Program-made: the position numbers and the translations under genes | Notes under the pieces: generated by a model | Database searches by the model: none | Told to the model about the DNA's origin: nothing | Seen by the model: the letters and a program-made list of their open reading frames with translations, nothing else | Assembly (NCBI RefSeq): GCF_015690355.1 | Contig: NZ_JADPRT010000001.1 | Coordinates: 372,001-436,000 of the forward strand | DNA length: 64,000 nucleotides | DNA from: Streptacidiphilus fuscans | GTDB taxonomy: Bacteria > Actinomycetota > Actinomycetes > Streptomycetales > Streptomycetaceae | Direction: 5' to 3' | In this document: positions 54,444-63,826 of the stretch, in pieces | Position numbering within the stretch: position 1 is the stretch's first letter | Layout of the letters: every line of letters starts with the position of its first letter

Positions 54444-54847
54444 CTGTCCCCGCGCGCTCGCTCCGCGTGCGCCCCTACGCGCTGACCGGGGGCCGAACGC
54501 GTTTCGGCCAGGTGCTGCTCGTCGAGACGCTGATCTCGGCCGTCGAGCAGAGACCGGTCCAGGCCGCGTGGCAGGCGCAACCGGCCGCGTCCGTCATGCC
54601 CGAGCTGGAGCGGATCTGCGCGCTGTGCGAGGGTCAGATGCGCTCCATCGCCGAGGTGTCGGCGCTGCTGAAGCTGCCGCTCGGCGTCGTCCGCGTCTGG
54701 GTCAGCGACCTGGTGGACGCCGGGCGCATCCGGGTCCACGGCTCCTCGGTGAGCATGGGCTCCGGCAACTCGCCGATCGGCGTCCCCAACCGTCCCAACC
54801 GCGTGGTGCTCGAAAGAATTCTCGGAGGCCTTCGTGACCTGGCCTGA
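54440..54847 (+). CDS. cvnC: Conservon DUF742 protein CvnC
   Basis: 135 residues of DUF742 (RVRPYALTGGRTRFGQVLLV near the start). The rest has a helix-turn-helix-like part (SIAEVSALLKLPLGVVRVWV). The GTG start at 54440 overlaps the cvnB stop. It shares 14 bases with cvnD. Confidence 0.9.
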   Translation: MTVPARSLRVRPYALTGGRTRFGQVLLVETLISAVEQRPVQAAWQAQPAASVMPELERICALCEGQMRSIAEVSALLKLPLGVVRVWVSDLVDAGRIRVHGSSVSMGSGNSPIGVPNRPNRVVLERILGGLRDLA

Positions 54848-55526
54848 CACCCGGTCGGACGTCGCCCCGCCCGGCGGCGTCCCCGCCGCTCAGGGCGCTT
54901 ACGGCACCCAGGGCGCTTACGGCGCTCAGGGCGTCTCCTACGCGGCCGTGTCCACGCCCGGTATCCCGCTGACCGAGCTGGCGGTGACCTCCGCCAAGAT
55001 CGTGATCGCGGGCGGCTTCGGGGTCGGCAAGACCACCATGGTCGGTTCGGTCTCCGAGATCACCCCGCTGCGCACCGAGGCGATCATGACTGACGCGGGC
55101 AGCGGGACCGACGAACTGGCTCCGGGCAGCGACAAGACCACCACCACGGTGGCCATGGACTTCGGCCGCCTGCACATCGCCGACGACCTGATCCTCTACC
55201 TCTTCGGCGCCCCGGGCCAGCGACGCTTCTGGTTCATGTGGGACGACCTCGCCCGTGGCGCGGTCGGTGCGGTGGTCCTGGTCGACACCCGGCGGCTGGC
55301 GGACGCCTTCCCCGCGATCGACTACTTCGAGAGCAGTGGCCTGCCGTTCATCGTCGCCGTCAACGAGTTCGACGGCGCGCCGGTGTACGAGGAGAACGAC
55401 GTCCGCGACGCGCTGACGCTCAACCCGGCGGTGCCGCTGCTCCGTTGCGACGCCCGGTCCCGCTCCTCCTCGGCGCGGACCCTGGCGGCCCTCGTCCAGC
55501 ACACCCTGGCGACCACGCCGTACTGA
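54834..55526 (+). CDS. cvnD: Conservon small GTPase CvnD
   Basis: 230 residues. A Gly/Ala-rich N-terminal stretch with repeated QGAYG (residues 20-33) precedes the P-loop GGFGVGKTT (60-68). FGAPGQRRFW is the switch II-like DxxG variant, and NEFDGAP replaces the usual NKxD specificity motif. It forms the signalling end of the conservon. Confidence 0.9.
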   Translation: MTWPDTRSDVAPPGGVPAAQGAYGTQGAYGAQGVSYAAVSTPGIPLTELAVTSAKIVIAGGFGVGKTTMVGSVSEITPLRTEAIMTDAGSGTDELAPGSDKTTTTVAMDFGRLHIADDLILYLFGAPGQRRFWFMWDDLARGAVGAVVLVDTRRLADAFPAIDYFESSGLPFIVAVNEFDGAPVYEENDVRDALTLNPAVPLLRCDARSRSSSARTLAALVQHTLATTPY

Positions 55527-55611
55527 CGGTCCGTCAGACCTTTACCGAGACTGACGGCCGGTCGACCCGCCGGGTACTTCACCAGCACAACCAGCACAAC
55601 AGGAGCTCATC

Positions 55612-56847
55612 TTGGCGAGAATCCTCGTCGTCGGCGCCGGCCAGGCCGGCCTGCAGCTCGCGCTCGGCGCGCAGAGCGAGGGCCACGACGTCACCGTGAT
55701 GACCGACCGCACCCCCGACGAGGTGCGTGGCGGCCGGGTGATGTCCACCCAGTGCATGTTCCGCACCTCGCTCGCGATCGAGCGTGAACTCGGCGTCAAC
55801 CTCTGGGAGGCGGACGCCCCGAAGGCCCGTGGCCTCGGCGTCTCGGTGAGCGGCCCCGAGTCCGCGCGCGTCATCGACTGGGTCGGCCATCTCGACGACT
55901 ACGCCCAGTCCGTGGACCAGCGCGTCAAGATGCCCGGCTGGCTGGAGCTGTTCGCGCAGCGCGGCGGCAAGGTGGTCATTAACGGCGTCACCGTCTCCGA
56001 CCTGGACTACCTGGTCCGCGGCTACGACCTGACCGTGGTCGCCGCGGGCAAGGGCGAGCTGGTGTCGATGTTCGCCCGCGACCCCGAGCGCTCCCCGTAC
56101 AGCGCGCCGCAGCGCGCCCTCGCCGTCTCCTACGTGCACGGCCTCGGCCCGCGCCCGGAGCACGACTTCCCTGCGGTCCGCTGCAACCTGGTGCCGGGCG
56201 TCGGCGAGCTGTTCGTCATCCCCGCGCTCACCCACTCCGGTCCGTGCGACATCCTCTTCTGGGAGGGCATACCCGGCGGTCCGCTCGACGTGTTCGAGCC
56301 CGGCCTGGAGCCGGAGGAGCACCTCAACCAGACCCTCGACCTGATGCGCACCTACACCCCGTGGGAGTACGAGCGCACCCGCGGCGGCGTCGAGCTGACC
56401 GACGCGCGCGCCACCCTGGCCGGCCGCTACGCGCCGACCGTGCGCCGCGCCGTCGGCGAACTGCCCAGCGGAGGTGTGGTCCTGGGCGTGGCGGACGTCG
56501 TGGTCGCCAACGACCCGATCACCGGCCAGGGCTCCAACACCGCGTCCAAGTGCGCCGCCTCCTACCTCGCGTCGATCCGCGCCAACGGTGACGGTCCGTT
56601 CGACCGCGCCTTCATGGAGCGGGCCTTCGAGACGTTCTGGACGGAGACCGCGAGCGACGTCACCGCGTGGACCAACGCGATGCTTGCCCCGCCGCCGGAG
56701 CACGTGCTGAACCTGATCGGCGCCGCCGGCCAGATCCAGCGTGTCGCCGACCGCTTCGCCAACGGCTTCGACAACCCGTCGGACTTCCCGAACTGGTTCT
56801 TCACCCCGGACGCGGCCGACGCGTACCTCGCCTCCCTCAGCGGCTGA
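55612..56847 (+). CDS. StyA-like FAD monooxygenase (styrene monooxygenase family), TTG start
   Basis: 411 residues. The Rossmann motif ILVVGAGQAGLQLALGA is at residues 4-20. VANDPITGQGSNTASKCAAS (about 302-321) is the FAD/active-site motif of StyA/IndA epoxidases, which use a separate flavin reductase. The TTG start at 55612 has AGGAG six bases upstream. It follows cvnD by 85 bases, so it may be an output of the conservon operon. No reductase is visible in the window. Confidence 0.85.
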   Translation: MARILVVGAGQAGLQLALGAQSEGHDVTVMTDRTPDEVRGGRVMSTQCMFRTSLAIERELGVNLWEADAPKARGLGVSVSGPESARVIDWVGHLDDYAQSVDQRVKMPGWLELFAQRGGKVVINGVTVSDLDYLVRGYDLTVVAAGKGELVSMFARDPERSPYSAPQRALAVSYVHGLGPRPEHDFPAVRCNLVPGVGELFVIPALTHSGPCDILFWEGIPGGPLDVFEPGLEPEEHLNQTLDLMRTYTPWEYERTRGGVELTDARATLAGRYAPTVRRAVGELPSGGVVLGVADVVVANDPITGQGSNTASKCAASYLASIRANGDGPFDRAFMERAFETFWTETASDVTAWTNAMLAPPPEHVLNLIGAAGQIQRVADRFANGFDNPSDFPNWFFTPDAADAYLASLSG

Positions 56848-56860
56848 GCACTCCGCCACG

Positions 56861-56902
56861 GGCCCGGCTCCTCCCTGCCACCGGCGGGGGAGGGCCTGGC
56901 CC
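56861..56902 (+). terminator. Imperfect hairpin after the StyA-like gene
   Basis: GGCCCGGCTCCTCCC can pair with GGGGGAGGGCCTGGCC. It lies 14 bases after the stop. Confidence 0.55.
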
Positions 56903-57003
56903 ATGGCGTTGCCGCAGGCCCGTCCCGGGGGTCACGGGTGGCGACCGGTTGCCGCGTCGGTGAGTCTGGAGAGACAGGTCTTCCGACGAGGCGAGGCTCT
57001 CCC

Positions 57004-58455
57004 ATGGTCGAACCCCAGACCGACGCGGGTGCGGACGGTGGCCTCGCGCAGGCCGCACCGAAGCCTCGGCCTGGCCTGCTGACCTTCCTCGGCGCAGTCG
57101 GCACGGTCACCGGTAGCAAGTTCATGGTGGAGACCGACCACGCCAGGGTGCTGGTCGACTGCGGCCTCTTCCAGGGCCAGGCCGAGCTGCGGCGCCGCAA
57201 CTGGCGCAAGCTGCCGCTGGATCCCCGGGACGTCAGGTCCGTCGTGGTGACGCACGCCCATCTGGACCACACCGGCTACCTGCCGCGCCTGGTCCGCGAC
57301 GGATTCCGGGGGCCGATCTTCTGCACGCCCGACACCGCCCGCCTCGCGGAGATCGTGCTGCGCGACAGCGCGCACCTCCAGGAGGAGCAGGCCGAGCACG
57401 CCAACCAGAACGGCTGGTCCAAGCACCGCCCGGCCGAGCCCCTCTACACCGAGGCGGACGTCGAGGAGGTGCTGACCCTCTTCCGGCCGACCGAGCTCGG
57501 CGTCGACACCGAGCTCGCGCCGGGCACGGTGCTCCGGCTCCACCACGCGGCCCACATCCTGGGCTCCAGCTGGGCTCATCTGACCCTGGAGGACGGCGGC
57601 ACGGTCGCGTTCAGCGGCGACCTCGGACGACCGGTGCATCCGCTGCTGCTCCCGCCGGACCCGTTCACGGGCGCGGACGCCGTCCTGGTCGAGTCGACCT
57701 ACGGCAACCGCAGCCACGACGACGCGGCCAGCCGCACGCGCTTCGCCGAGGCGGTCACGCGGACGCTGGAGCGGGGCGGCACGGTACTGATCCCGTCGTT
57801 CGCGGTGGACCGGACGGAGGTGGTGCTGCACGAGCTGGCCGAGATGCGGCGTCGCGGCACCCTGTCGGCGAGCGTGCCGGTCTATGTCGACAGCCCGATG
57901 GCGCTGCGCGCCCTGCGGGTCTACCAGGACGCGGCCGACCGCCGCTCGCCCCAGTTCCGGCCGGAGGGCGAGGCGGACCTGGCCTCGTCGCTGGATCCCG
58001 CCCCGTTCACGGCAGTCCGCAGCGTGGAGGAGTCCATGGCGCTCCAACGCAGTACGAAGCCGTGCGTCATCGTGTCCTCGTCCGGGATGGCGACGGGCGG
58101 ACGCGTCGTGCACCACCTGGAGCGGGTGCTGCCCGATCCGCGCAACGCGGTGCTGATCGTCGGCTTCACCGCCGAGGGAACCCGGGCCAGGAACCTGATC
58201 GAGGGAGCGCGCTCGCTGAAGATGTTCGGCGGCTACGTGCCGGTCCGGGCGCAGGTCGTGGACATCGGCGGCTTCTCCGCGCACGCGGACGCCGACGAGG
58301 TGATCGCCTGGCTGCGCGGCGCGCCCGAACCGAAGACCGTCTACGTCGTCCACGGCGAGCCGCAGGCCTCCGCCGCACTGCGCGACCGGATCGAGCGCGA
58401 GCTCGGCTGGAACGCGGTCGTGCCCACGTCCGGCGAGCGCGTCCTGATCCGCTGA
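57004..58455 (+). CDS. Beta-CASP metallo-beta-lactamase-fold RNA-processing nuclease
   Basis: 483 residues. The zinc-binding motif HAHLDH (His84, His86, Asp88, His89), FSGDLGR, and the beta-CASP signatures SSGMATGGR and [10 protein letters not shown] are all visible. Such proteins act as exo- or endonucleases on RNA (YSH1/CPSF type), not as lactamases. The ATG at 57004 precedes an Ala-rich leader of about 25 residues. It is followed by an 11-bp tandem repeat and the CBS-BON gene. Confidence 0.9.
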   Translation: MVEPQTDAGADGGLAQAAPKPRPGLLTFLGAVGTVTGSKFMVETDHARVLVDCGLFQGQAELRRRNWRKLPLDPRDVRSVVVTHAHLDHTGYLPRLVRDGFRGPIFCTPDTARLAEIVLRDSAHLQEEQAEHANQNGWSKHRPAEPLYTEADVEEVLTLFRPTELGVDTELAPGTVLRLHHAAHILGSSWAHLTLEDGGTVAFSGDLGRPVHPLLLPPDPFTGADAVLVESTYGNRSHDDAASRTRFAEAVTRTLERGGTVLIPSFAVDRTEVVLHELAEMRRRGTLSASVPVYVDSPMALRALRVYQDAADRRSPQFRPEGEADLASSLDPAPFTAVRSVEESMALQRSTKPCVIVSSSGMATGGRVVHHLERVLPDPRNAVLIVGFTAEGTRARNLIEGARSLKMFGGYVPVRAQVVDIGGFSAHADADEVIAWLRGAPEPKTVYVVHGEPQASAALRDRIERELGWNAVVPTSGERVLIR

Positions 58456-58458
58456 ACC

Positions 58459-58491
58459 ATTCGCCGCACATTCGCAGCACATTCGCTGCAC
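58459..58491 (+). repeat. Three tandem copies of an 11-bp unit
   Basis: ATTCGCNGCAC occurs three times without gaps (58459-58491; N is C, A and T) between the nuclease stop and the CBS-BON ribosome binding site. Confidence 0.8.
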
Positions 58492-58508
58492 CAGCAAGGG
58501 AGCCAGGT

Positions 58509-59177
58509 TTGACGAGTCATCAGCAGTCGGAGGGCCGGACCGTCGCGGAGGTGATGACCCGCGACGTGGTGACCGCCTCCGCACGGACCCCGTTCAAGGA
58601 GCTGGCCCGGATCATGGACGAGCGCCGGATCAGCGCACTCCCGGTGCTCGACTCGTCCGGACACGTGCTGGGCGTGGTCTCCGAGGCCGACCTGCTGCTC
58701 AAGCAGGCGGACCGCCGCCGCACCCTGGGCATGCGCGCCGCCCTGCTCGACCCGGACGAGGCCGCCCGCCTCTCCGGCGAGGTCGCCGAGGAGCTGATGT
58801 CCGCCCCGGCCATCACCATCGGCCCGGAGGCGTCCGTCGCCGCCGCGGCCCGCGCCATGATCCGCCGACGCGTCAAGCGACTCCCGGTCGTGGACGAGGA
58901 CGGCACGCTGCTCGGCATCGTCAGCCGCGCGGATCTGCTCACGGTCTTCCTGCGCGACGACGCGGCTCTCGCCGAGGAGATCGGCTCCGCCCTCGTCCGT
59001 GCTCTCGGGCCGGAGGCCGTGGGAGGGCTGACGCTCGACATCGACGGGGGCGTGGTCACGGTCGGCGGCCGGTTGCCGGACTCGTCCCTGATTCCGCAGG
59101 TCGGCCGGACGGTGAGCGGTGTCGACGGCGTCGTGGACGTCAGCTTCGCCCTGACTCCGGCAACGGACGGAGGCTGA
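58509..59177 (+). CDS. CBS-pair and BON-domain protein
   Basis: 222 residues. Two CBS motifs occupy residues about 10-70 and 88-145 (MTRDVVTASARTPFKELARI and MSAPAITIGPEASVAAAARA). A BON domain fills the C terminus (GLTLDIDGGVVTVGGRLPDS). CBS pairs bind adenosyl ligands such as AMP, ATP or SAM. I chose the TTG at 58509 because AAGGGAG lies six bases upstream and no ATG or GTG fits better. Confidence 0.85.
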   Translation: MTSHQQSEGRTVAEVMTRDVVTASARTPFKELARIMDERRISALPVLDSSGHVLGVVSEADLLLKQADRRRTLGMRAALLDPDEAARLSGEVAEELMSAPAITIGPEASVAAAARAMIRRRVKRLPVVDEDGTLLGIVSRADLLTVFLRDDAALAEEIGSALVRALGPEAVGGLTLDIDGGVVTVGGRLPDSSLIPQVGRTVSGVDGVVDVSFALTPATDGG

Positions 59178-59207
59178 CCCGACGGAGGCTGACCCGGGCG
59201 AGTGGTT

Positions 59208-59251
59208 GTTCAAATCTGAACCTCAGAGTAGAGTGAAGTTCAGATTTGAAC
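59208..59251 (+). promoter_or_regulatory. Double inverted-repeat operator of the dioxygenase
   Basis: GTTCAAATCTGAAC (59208-59221) and its exact reverse complement GTTCAGATTTGAAC (59238-59251) are separated by 16 bases, 30 bp centre to centre. Each half is itself nearly palindromic. This suits a dimeric MarR-type repressor binding two sites on one face of the helix. Confidence 0.75.
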
Positions 59252-59281
59252 TACTGGCGACCTCTCTCCAGGAGCAGCACG

Positions 59282-60064
59282 ATGACCACGGCCACCCCCG
59301 CGCGGATGCCCGCCCTCTACCTCGGCCACGGCGCGCCGCCGCTCGCCGACGACGCCCTGTGGACCGGCCAGCTCGCCGCATGGGCGGCGGACCTGCCGCG
59401 GCCCACGGCGATCCTGATGATTTCCGCGCACTGGGAGGAGGCGCCGCTCGCCATCGGCGCGACCACGACGGTGCCGCTGGTCTACGACTTCTGGGGCTTC
59501 CCGCAGCACTACTACGAGGTCAGCTACGCCGCTCCCGGCGCACCCGAACTGGCCGAGAGCGTGCGTAAGCTGCTGCGCGCCCCCGGGACCCCCGTCCAGG
59601 ACATCCCGGACCGGGGCCTGGACCACGGCGCGTACGTGCCGCTGGTCGAGATGTACCCGGACGCCGACATCCCCGTGCTCCAGGTCTCCATGCCCACCCT
59701 CGACCCGCGCGCACTGATGGAGATCGGCCGCAAGCTCGCGCCGCTGCGCGACGAGGGCGTGCTGATCGTCGGCAGCGGGTTCTTCACCCACAACCTGCGG
59801 GCCCTCACCCAGGACGGCTCGGTGCACTCGATCATGGCTGAGTTCGACGACTGGGGACACCGCGCCCTCCACGCCCAGGACATCGACGCGCTGCTCGACT
59901 TCGAGCGCAAGGCCCCCGCCGGACAGCTCGCCCACCCGCGCACCGAGCACTTCGCGCCGCTCTTCGTCACCCTCGGCGCGGCCGAATCCGAGCTGCGCAG
60001 CCAGCGCAGCGTGATCGACGGGTTCTGGATGGGCATGTCGAAGCGCTCCCTCCAGTTCGGCTGA
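59282..60064 (+). CDS. DODA-type extradiol aromatic ring-opening dioxygenase
   Basis: 260 residues of the class III extradiol (LigB/DODA) family. Metal-ligand regions are LGHGAPP (His16), MISAHWEE and GLDHGAYVPL. GSGFFTHNLR is the late His motif. It opens catechol-type rings with O2, using Fe(II) or Zn(II). The ATG at 59282 has CAGGAG upstream. No MarR gene is adjacent, so the regulator of the upstream operator must be elsewhere. Confidence 0.9.
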   Translation: MTTATPARMPALYLGHGAPPLADDALWTGQLAAWAADLPRPTAILMISAHWEEAPLAIGATTTVPLVYDFWGFPQHYYEVSYAAPGAPELAESVRKLLRAPGTPVQDIPDRGLDHGAYVPLVEMYPDADIPVLQVSMPTLDPRALMEIGRKLAPLRDEGVLIVGSGFFTHNLRALTQDGSVHSIMAEFDDWGHRALHAQDIDALLDFERKAPAGQLAHPRTEHFAPLFVTLGAAESELRSQRSVIDGFWMGMSKRSLQFG

Positions 60065-60148
60065 CAGCTACTTTTGTTCGCCGAGCGCGCACTCGGCTTC
60101 ACCGCGCCCGCCCGGACGTGAAGACTCCTGGGCATGGGACTTCTGGGC

Positions 60149-61240
60149 ATGAGACTTCTGGTGATCGGTGGATCGGTCTTCGCCGGCCGTGCGTTCGCGG
60201 AGGACGCCGTGCGGCGCGGGTGGGAGGTGACGGTCTTCAACCGGGGCAGGTCCCAGGACGACCCTCCCGGCGTCCGGTCGCTGCGCGGGGACCGCGAGAA
60301 CGCTGCCGACCTGGCGGCGCTCGCCGCCGCCGGGCCGTACGACGCGGTCGTGGACGTCTGCGGCTACGTCCCGCGTGAGGTGGCCAAGTCCGTTGCCGCG
60401 CTGGCCGGTCACGCGGACGCGTACCTCTTCGTCTCCACGATCAACGTCTATCCCGGCTACCCCGCCGAGCCGACGGACGAGTCCTCGCCGCGTCACGGCG
60501 GCCTGGCCGACGCCGGTCCCGACGACGGCCCCGACGGCGGCGTCAGCTACGGCTGGCTCAAGGACGGCTGCGAGAAGGCGGTCCGGGAGAACTTCCCCGG
60601 CCGCGTGGTCGTGCTCCAGCCGGGCTTGATCGTCGGCCCGCACGACCGGGCCCGGCGCACCACGGCCTGGCTGCGCCGTGCGGCCCAGGGCGGCCCGATG
60701 GCGGTCCCCGGCGCCCCGGACCGTCCGGTGCGGGTGATCGACGTCCGCGACCTCGCCGCGTTCGGGCTGGACCTGCTCGCGGACGGGCCGCGCGACGAGG
60801 TCGAGGACTACCTGGTCCCCGGCGCGCCCGACAACGGCACCTGGGGCGACTACCTCGACGCCTGCGTCGAGGCGACCGGCGGCAAGGCCGAGCTGGTCTA
60901 CGTGGACGACCAGCTCTTCGTCGACCACGGCGTCGAGCCCTGGACGGAGGCTCCGCTGTGGGTGCCACCGGTGCCCGAGGCGGCGGCCGTCTGGGACGCG
61001 TCCTGCGCGAAGGCGCTGGCCGCCGGCCTGCGCTGCCGTCCCGTGGTCGAGTCGGTGCGGGACACCGCGGCGTGGCTGCTCGCGCCGGGCGGCGAGTCGG
61101 AGGCCTTCGAGGAGTACCGGACCTTCGGCGACCGCGCGGCCGGCCTCTCGCCGGAGCACGAGCAGGCGCTGCTCGCGGCGCACGCGGCACGGTCCACAGA
61201 CGCGGCACGGTCCGTCGAGGGGGAGCAGGACGCGGGCTGA
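60149..61240 (+). CDS. NAD-dependent epimerase/dehydratase-like protein
   Basis: 363 residues. The N-terminal Rossmann motif is RLLVIGGSVFAGRAFAEDAV. VDVCGYVPREV and SYGWLKDGCEK (Y-x-x-x-K) are the SDR features. It resembles the extended atypical SDR group (reductase/isomerase). The substrate is not known. ATG 60149 is preferred; an earlier in-frame ATG is at 60134. Confidence 0.8.
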   Translation: MRLLVIGGSVFAGRAFAEDAVRRGWEVTVFNRGRSQDDPPGVRSLRGDRENAADLAALAAAGPYDAVVDVCGYVPREVAKSVAALAGHADAYLFVSTINVYPGYPAEPTDESSPRHGGLADAGPDDGPDGGVSYGWLKDGCEKAVRENFPGRVVVLQPGLIVGPHDRARRTTAWLRRAAQGGPMAVPGAPDRPVRVIDVRDLAAFGLDLLADGPRDEVEDYLVPGAPDNGTWGDYLDACVEATGGKAELVYVDDQLFVDHGVEPWTEAPLWVPPVPEAAAVWDASCAKALAAGLRCRPVVESVRDTAAWLLAPGGESEAFEEYRTFGDRAAGLSPEHEQALLAAHAARSTDAARSVEGEQDAG

Positions 61241-61247
61241 CCGAGCG

Positions 61248-61490
61248 TCAGACGCTGGTGTACGCGTCGCTGCGGTTGAGCTGGTTCGCTATGGCCACGA
61301 AGGCGCGGCGCTCGGTGCGGCTCAGCGCGACCTGCTCGGCCGGGTCGAGCCCGATCGCGCTGCCGCCGACGGCCCACGGGCGGAAGGTGGCGAGCCAGAC
61401 GGCACGTACGCCCACGGCGGTCCAGAGCACGGCCAGGGTCAGCACCGTGTACAGGGCGACAGCGTGGAGGGGTGACATCTGCGGATGCAT
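61248..61490 (-). CDS. Small single-TM membrane protein
   Basis: 80 residues. One hydrophobic helix (AVALYTVLTLAVLWTAVGVR) is followed by a cytoplasmic tail (DPAEQVALSRTERRAFVAIA). No family was recognised. ATG 61490 or 61478. Confidence 0.55.
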   Translation of the reverse strand: MHPQMSPLHAVALYTVLTLAVLWTAVGVRAVWLATFRPWAVGGSAIGLDPAEQVALSRTERRAFVAIANQLNRSDAYTSV

Positions 61491-61684
61491 GCGACCGTCC
61501 TTCACTGGTACAGCGCCCACGAACATTCATGCGGGCCGCTCCGGCGTTGGCCATAGTTAACACCGTGGTCAGGCACCTGTGGCAATGGGGTCGGGAACTT
61601 TGGTCCGCAGATGAGGGAAATGATCCCGCCGTGGGACCGGCGTGGGCCTGCGGTGGACCCGGCGCGGTGCCGCTGTCGGCGGGC

Positions 61685-62614
61685 TCAATCAGCCGTGCGG
61701 GCCTGCTCGGGGCGCGTACCTTCGGTCATCGCGCCCGGGCCCTGGCCCGGGTTCGGCTCGGCCGCCCAGCTGGCCAGCAGCCGGAGCGACTCCGCCGAGG
61801 CGGAGCCGGGCTCGGCCGCGTAGGTGATCAGCTGCTGGTCGGGGTCGGCGGGCAGGACCATCGCCTCGAACGCCAGGCTGAGCCGCCCCACGACCGGGTG
61901 GTGCAGCTCCTTCTGGCACGGGCCGGTGCTGCGCACGTCGTGCGCCGCCCACCACTGCCGGAACTCGGGGCTCTTCACCGACAGTTCGCCGATCAGCGCG
62001 GCCAGTTTCGGGTCGTCCGGGGTGCGGCCCGCGTCCATCCGCAGGCAGGAGACCACGTCGCGGGCCTTGCTCTCCCAGTCGTCGTAGAACTCGTGGGCGG
62101 CCGGGTCCATGAAGACCATCCACGCGAAGTTCCGCTGCTCCGGCGGCAGCGCGCCGAGGGCGCCCAGCAGCGCGCAGGCCATCCGGTTCCACGCCAGCAG
62201 CTCGCAGCGTCGGCCCAGGATGTACGCCGGGACGGTGTCCATCGAGTCCAGCAGGAACTGGAGCTGCGGGCGGACGCGCTGCGGGCGCGTCGGCACCGCG
62301 CGAGCGCGCTGCCGCGCCGGCTTGACGAGGTGGTCGAGGTGCTTGCGCTCGGCGGGGTTCAGCCGGAGCGCGTCCGCGATCGCCTCCAGCACCGAGGCTG
62401 AGACGTTGTGGGCGTTCCCCTGCTCCAGCCGCGTGTAGTACGCGACGCTGACGCCCGCCAGCTGCGCCAGCTCCTCCCGTCGTAGGCCCGGGACGCGGCG
62501 GCGCGCGCCGAAGTAGGGGAGGCCCACCTCCTCCGGCTGCAGGCGGGCGCGGCGGGTCCGCAGGAACTCGCTGAGCTCGCTGCGCGGATCGAGGGAAGCG
62601 GGGTCGGACGTCAT
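61685..62614 (-). CDS. XRE regulator with MmyB-like ligand domain
   Basis: 309 residues. The helix-turn-helix is RRVPGLRREELAQLAGVSVA then YYTRLEQGNAHN. The MmyB-type PAS-like ligand domain follows (AWNRMACALLGALGALPPEQ). Members of this group usually regulate an adjacent divergent oxidoreductase gene, here the alcohol dehydrogenase 102 bases away. Confidence 0.9.
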   Translation of the reverse strand: MTSDPASLDPRSELSEFLRTRRARLQPEEVGLPYFGARRRVPGLRREELAQLAGVSVAYYTRLEQGNAHNVSASVLEAIADALRLNPAERKHLDHLVKPARQRARAVPTRPQRVRPQLQFLLDSMDTVPAYILGRRCELLAWNRMACALLGALGALPPEQRNFAWMVFMDPAAHEFYDDWESKARDVVSCLRMDAGRTPDDPKLAALIGELSVKSPEFRQWWAAHDVRSTGPCQKELHHPVVGRLSLAFEAMVLPADPDQQLITYAAEPGSASAESLRLLASWAAEPNPGQGPGAMTEGTRPEQARTAD

Positions 62615-62658
62615 GACACTCAAGTATGAGGGTGACCCTGCTGGTGGTAGGAACCGCA

Positions 62659-62700
62659 GACGTACGTTCGAGAGGGGCCTGGCTCCCTGTACGTACGACC
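62659..62700. promoter_or_regulatory. CGTACGT inverted repeat in the divergent promoter region
   Basis: CGTACGT (62661-62667) and its reverse complement ACGTACG (62691-62697) lie between the XRE gene and the dehydrogenase ATG. They are candidate sites for the XRE regulator. Confidence 0.5.
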
Positions 62701-62715
62701 GGCAGGCTGGTGACC

Positions 62716-63768
62716 ATGACGACGAGCACCATCCCCGCGTACGCCGCTCCCTCCGCCAAGGCCCCGCTGGAGCGCACCACCGTGCCGCGCCGCGAGCTCG
62801 GCCCGCACGACATCCTGATCGACATCGCCTTCGCCGGCATCTGCCACTCCGACATCCACCAGGTCAACGAGGACTGGGGCCCGGCGATCTTCCCGATGGT
62901 GCCCGGCCACGAGATCGCGGGCACCGTCGCCGCGGTCGGCTCCGCCGTCACCCGGCACCAGGTCGGCGACCGCGTCGGCGTCGGCTGTCTGGTGGACTCC
63001 TGCGGCGAGTGCGAGCAGTGCCGCGCCGGGTTCGAGCAGTTCTGCTCCGGCCCCGGTGGCTCGACCGGCACGTACAACTCCGTCGGTCGCGACGGTGAGC
63101 CCACCTACGGCGGGTACGCCAAGCAGGTCGTGGTGACCGAGCGCTTCGCGCTGAAGATCCCCGAGGGCATCCCGCTGGACGCCGCCGCGCCGCTGCTGTG
63201 CGCGGGCATCACCACCTACTCGCCGCTCGCCCGCTTCGGCGCGGGCCCGGGCAAGAAGGTCGCCGTCGTCGGCCTGGGCGGCCTCGGGCACATGGGCGTC
63301 AAGATCGCCCACGCCAAGGGTGCCGAGGTGACCGTGCTGTCGCAGTCGCTGCGCAAGCGTGAGGAGGGCCTCAAGCTCGGTGCGGACCACTACTACGCCA
63401 CCAGCGACCCGGAGACCTTCGAGAAGCTGGCGGGCACCTTCGACCTGATCGTCAACACGGTCTCGGCGGAGCTCGACCTCAACGCCTACCTCCAGCTGCT
63501 CAAGCCGAACGGCGCGATGGTCCAGGTCGGCGCGCCGCCGGTGCCGGTCCCTGTCGGGGTCTTCTCGCTGATCGGCGGCAATAAGACGCTGGCCGGCTCC
63601 ATGATCGGCGGTCTCCCGGAGACCCAGGAGATGCTGGACTTCTGCGCGGAGCACGGCATCGGCGCGGAGATCGAGGTCATCCGGGCCGAGCAGGTCAACG
63701 AGGCCTACGAGCGCGTCCTCAACAGCGACGTGCGCTACCGCTTCGTGATCGACACCGCCACGATCTGA
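62716..63768 (+). CDS. Zinc-dependent alcohol dehydrogenase (YahK/CAD type)
   Basis: 350 residues. The catalytic zinc region is [15 protein letters not shown] with GHEIAGTV. The structural zinc Cys cluster is [15 protein letters not shown]. The NADP-binding motif is [15 protein letters not shown]. This is the cinnamyl-alcohol/aldehyde reductase group that reduces aldehydes with NADPH. ATG 62716 begins just before the family start. Divergent XRE control is likely. Confidence 0.9.
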   Translation: MTTSTIPAYAAPSAKAPLERTTVPRRELGPHDILIDIAFAGICHSDIHQVNEDWGPAIFPMVPGHEIAGTVAAVGSAVTRHQVGDRVGVGCLVDSCGECEQCRAGFEQFCSGPGGSTGTYNSVGRDGEPTYGGYAKQVVVTERFALKIPEGIPLDAAAPLLCAGITTYSPLARFGAGPGKKVAVVGLGGLGHMGVKIAHAKGAEVTVLSQSLRKREEGLKLGADHYYATSDPETFEKLAGTFDLIVNTVSAELDLNAYLQLLKPNGAMVQVGAPPVPVPVGVFSLIGGNKTLAGSMIGGLPETQEMLDFCAEHGIGAEIEVIRAEQVNEAYERVLNSDVRYRFVIDTATI

Positions 63769-63783
63769 CCCGCAGTACCTGAT

Positions 63784-63818
63784 CAAGGGCCGGGCGCGAT
63801 TCGCGCGCCCGGCCCTTG
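63784..63818. terminator. Bidirectional terminator
   Basis: CAAGGGCCGGGCGCG (63784-63798) pairs perfectly with CGCGCCCGGCCCTTG (63804-63818) around five bases. It lies between the dehydrogenase and the converging TetR gene. Confidence 0.85.
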
Positions 63819-63826
63819 GCGTGTCT

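Noticed and set aside
58459..58491. CRISPR-like repeat
   Set aside because: Units of 11 bp with no spacers are a simple tandem repeat; no cas genes are present.
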